Origin: JBEKYD01 sp052325345 | GTDB taxonomy: Bacteria > Acidobacteriota > Terriglobia > Bryobacterales > Bryobacteraceae | Assembly (NCBI GenBank): GCA_052325345.1 | Contig: JBKQVG010000165.1 | Span: 1 to 7,902, forward strand | Length of the DNA: 7,902 bases | Direction: 5' to 3' | Part shown: positions 7,185 through 7,902 of the stretch, in pieces | Numbering within the stretch: position 1 is the first letter of the stretch | How the letters are laid out: every line of letters begins with the position of its first letter | Translations under genes and position numbers: made by a program | Notes under the pieces: model-generated | Seen by the model: the letters and a program-made list of their open reading frames with translations, nothing else | What the model was told of the DNA's origin: nothing | Databases searched by the model: none

Positions 7185-7902
7185 ACCAGTTCCTTCAGCC
7201 TGCCCGCCATCGGGACGCCCTCGGCGGCGGTTGGAGCCACGCGCAGATCCAGGCCTTGTAGATTGGGCAGGCTGGCGTTGAGGTCGATGCCTAGCAGTTC
7301 GTAGATGGTGCCGATCAGATCCGCCGGGTAGACGGGGCGGTCTTTGACCTCTTCGCCTTTGGCGTCGGTCGAGCCCACCACCCGGCCGCCTTGAAAGCCG
7401 CCGCCGGCCACCATGGCGCAGAAACAGGCGCCCCAGTGGTTGCGGCCGCCGTTCCATGGCGCCTCCCACATTACTTTGGGCGTGCGGCCGAATTCTCCGC
7501 TCCACCAGACGATGGTGCTATCGAGCAGACCCCGATCCGAAAGGTCCGCCAGCAGTGTCGCCAATCCCTTATCCATCTGCGGCAGCTTTTGCCGCATCAC
7601 CTGAAAGTTCTGCACGTGGGTGTCCCAGCCGCCATAGTTGATGGTGACGTAAGGGACGCCGCGCTCCACCAGGCGCCGCGCGGCGAGGCAGGACTGGCCG
7701 AAGGTGTTGCGCCCGTAGCGGTCGCGCATCTCGTCCTTCTCCTCGGCCAGGTCGAAGACTTTGCCGGCGTCGCCCAGGATCAGCTCGTAGGCCTGGCTCT
7801 CGGTCCGATCCAGCGCTTTGAGCGACGGGTCGTCCTCCATGGCGTGCTCCAGGGTGTTCAATTGGTGGAGCAGTTGGCGCCGTTCGCGTTGCCGTTGGTC
7901 GG
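7181..7902 (-). CDS. DUF1501 family protein, C-terminal half (5' end outside window)
   Basis: The frame is open to the right edge; 239 residues are present, about half of the usual 420-480. The family is recognised from conserved motifs: RYGRNTFGQSCLAARRLVERGVP (residues 61-83), INYGGWDTH (87-95), WWSGEFGRTP (132-141), GRNHW (152-156), GGGFQGGRVVGSTD (167-179) and YPADLIGTIYELLGI (191-205), ending in the family-typical GRLKELV. DUF1501 proteins belong to the sulfatase/alkaline-phosphatase-like fold group and are generally exported, often by the Tat route, but the export signal would be outside the window. The substrate is unknown. The stop TGA (7183-7181) overlaps the ATG of the PPC gene by four bases, so the two are translated together. 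In related genomes a DUF1549/DUF1553 cytochrome-type gene commonly precedes DUF1501; this is a prediction for the DNA to the right. Confidence 0.93.
   Translation of the reverse strand, partial: DQRQRERRQLLHQLNTLEHAMEDDPSLKALDRTESQAYELILGDAGKVFDLAEEKDEMRDRYGRNTFGQSCLAARRLVERGVPYVTINYGGWDTHVQNFQVMRQKLPQMDKGLATLLADLSDRGLLDSTIVWWSGEFGRTPKVMWEAPWNGGRNHWGACFCAMVAGGGFQGGRVVGSTDAKGEEVKDRPVYPADLIGTIYELLGIDLNASLPNLQGLDLRVAPTAAEGVPMAGRLKELV
7191..7195 (-). promoter_or_regulatory. Ribosome binding site of the PPC gene inside DUF1501
   Basis: AAGGA on the minus strand, six bases before the ATG at 7184, is formed by the last Lys-Glu codons of DUF1501. With the ATGA overlap it supports coupled translation and settles the start of the PPC gene. 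Confidence 0.75.

Noticed and set aside
7185..7505. Upstream extension of the PPC gene frame to a start at 7505
   Set aside because: The added 107 residues are Arg-rich and lie in another frame of the well-conserved DUF1501 gene; the signal peptide, ribosome site and ATGA overlap all place the start at 7184.

Overview
The window is GC-rich, densely coding bacterial DNA. It most resembles an acidobacterium of the Solibacter/Bryobacter type, judged from the gene content: an SBBP-repeat protein, a large secreted sortilin/BNR propeller protein with Gly-Arg-rich low-complexity inserts, and a DUF1501 gene followed by a PPC-domain protein gene. This placement is inference from gene families; no rRNA or tRNA is present to confirm it.

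Layout. (1) Positions 2-1636, plus strand: the C-terminal part of a secreted SBBP beta-propeller protein, cut by the left edge. (2) Positions 1637-1692: a short convergent gap with a strong stem-loop, probably a two-way terminator, whose right arm contains the stop codon of the next gene. (3) Positions 1693-4602, minus strand: a complete 969-residue secreted sortilin/VPS10-type BNR (Asp-box) propeller protein. (4) Positions 4603-4844: a 242-base gap holding the ribosome site and leader of the BNR gene, a 17-base direct repeat and, on the plus strand, what reads as the last two RNA domains (V and VI) of a group II intron, ending at about 4845. (5) Positions 4845-7184, minus strand: a complete 779-residue secreted protein with two PPC-like domains. 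(6) Positions 7181-7902, minus strand: the C-terminal half of a DUF1501 protein, cut by the right edge and overlapping the PPC gene by ATGA.

How the genes relate. DUF1501 and the PPC gene are translationally coupled and form an operon that continues past the right edge; in acidobacteria and planctomycetes such pairs usually follow a DUF1549/DUF1553 cytochrome-like gene, which would lie outside the window. The BNR gene is on the same strand but has its own leader. The three full or nearly full secreted products are beta-rich extracytoplasmic proteins. None has a function that can be stated beyond family level.

The least ordinary element is the group II intron 3' remnant lying tail-on against the end of the PPC gene: its last base appears to supply one base of that gene's stop codon. 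I found no CRISPR array, tRNA, rRNA, complete insertion sequence, defence system or clearly new system here.
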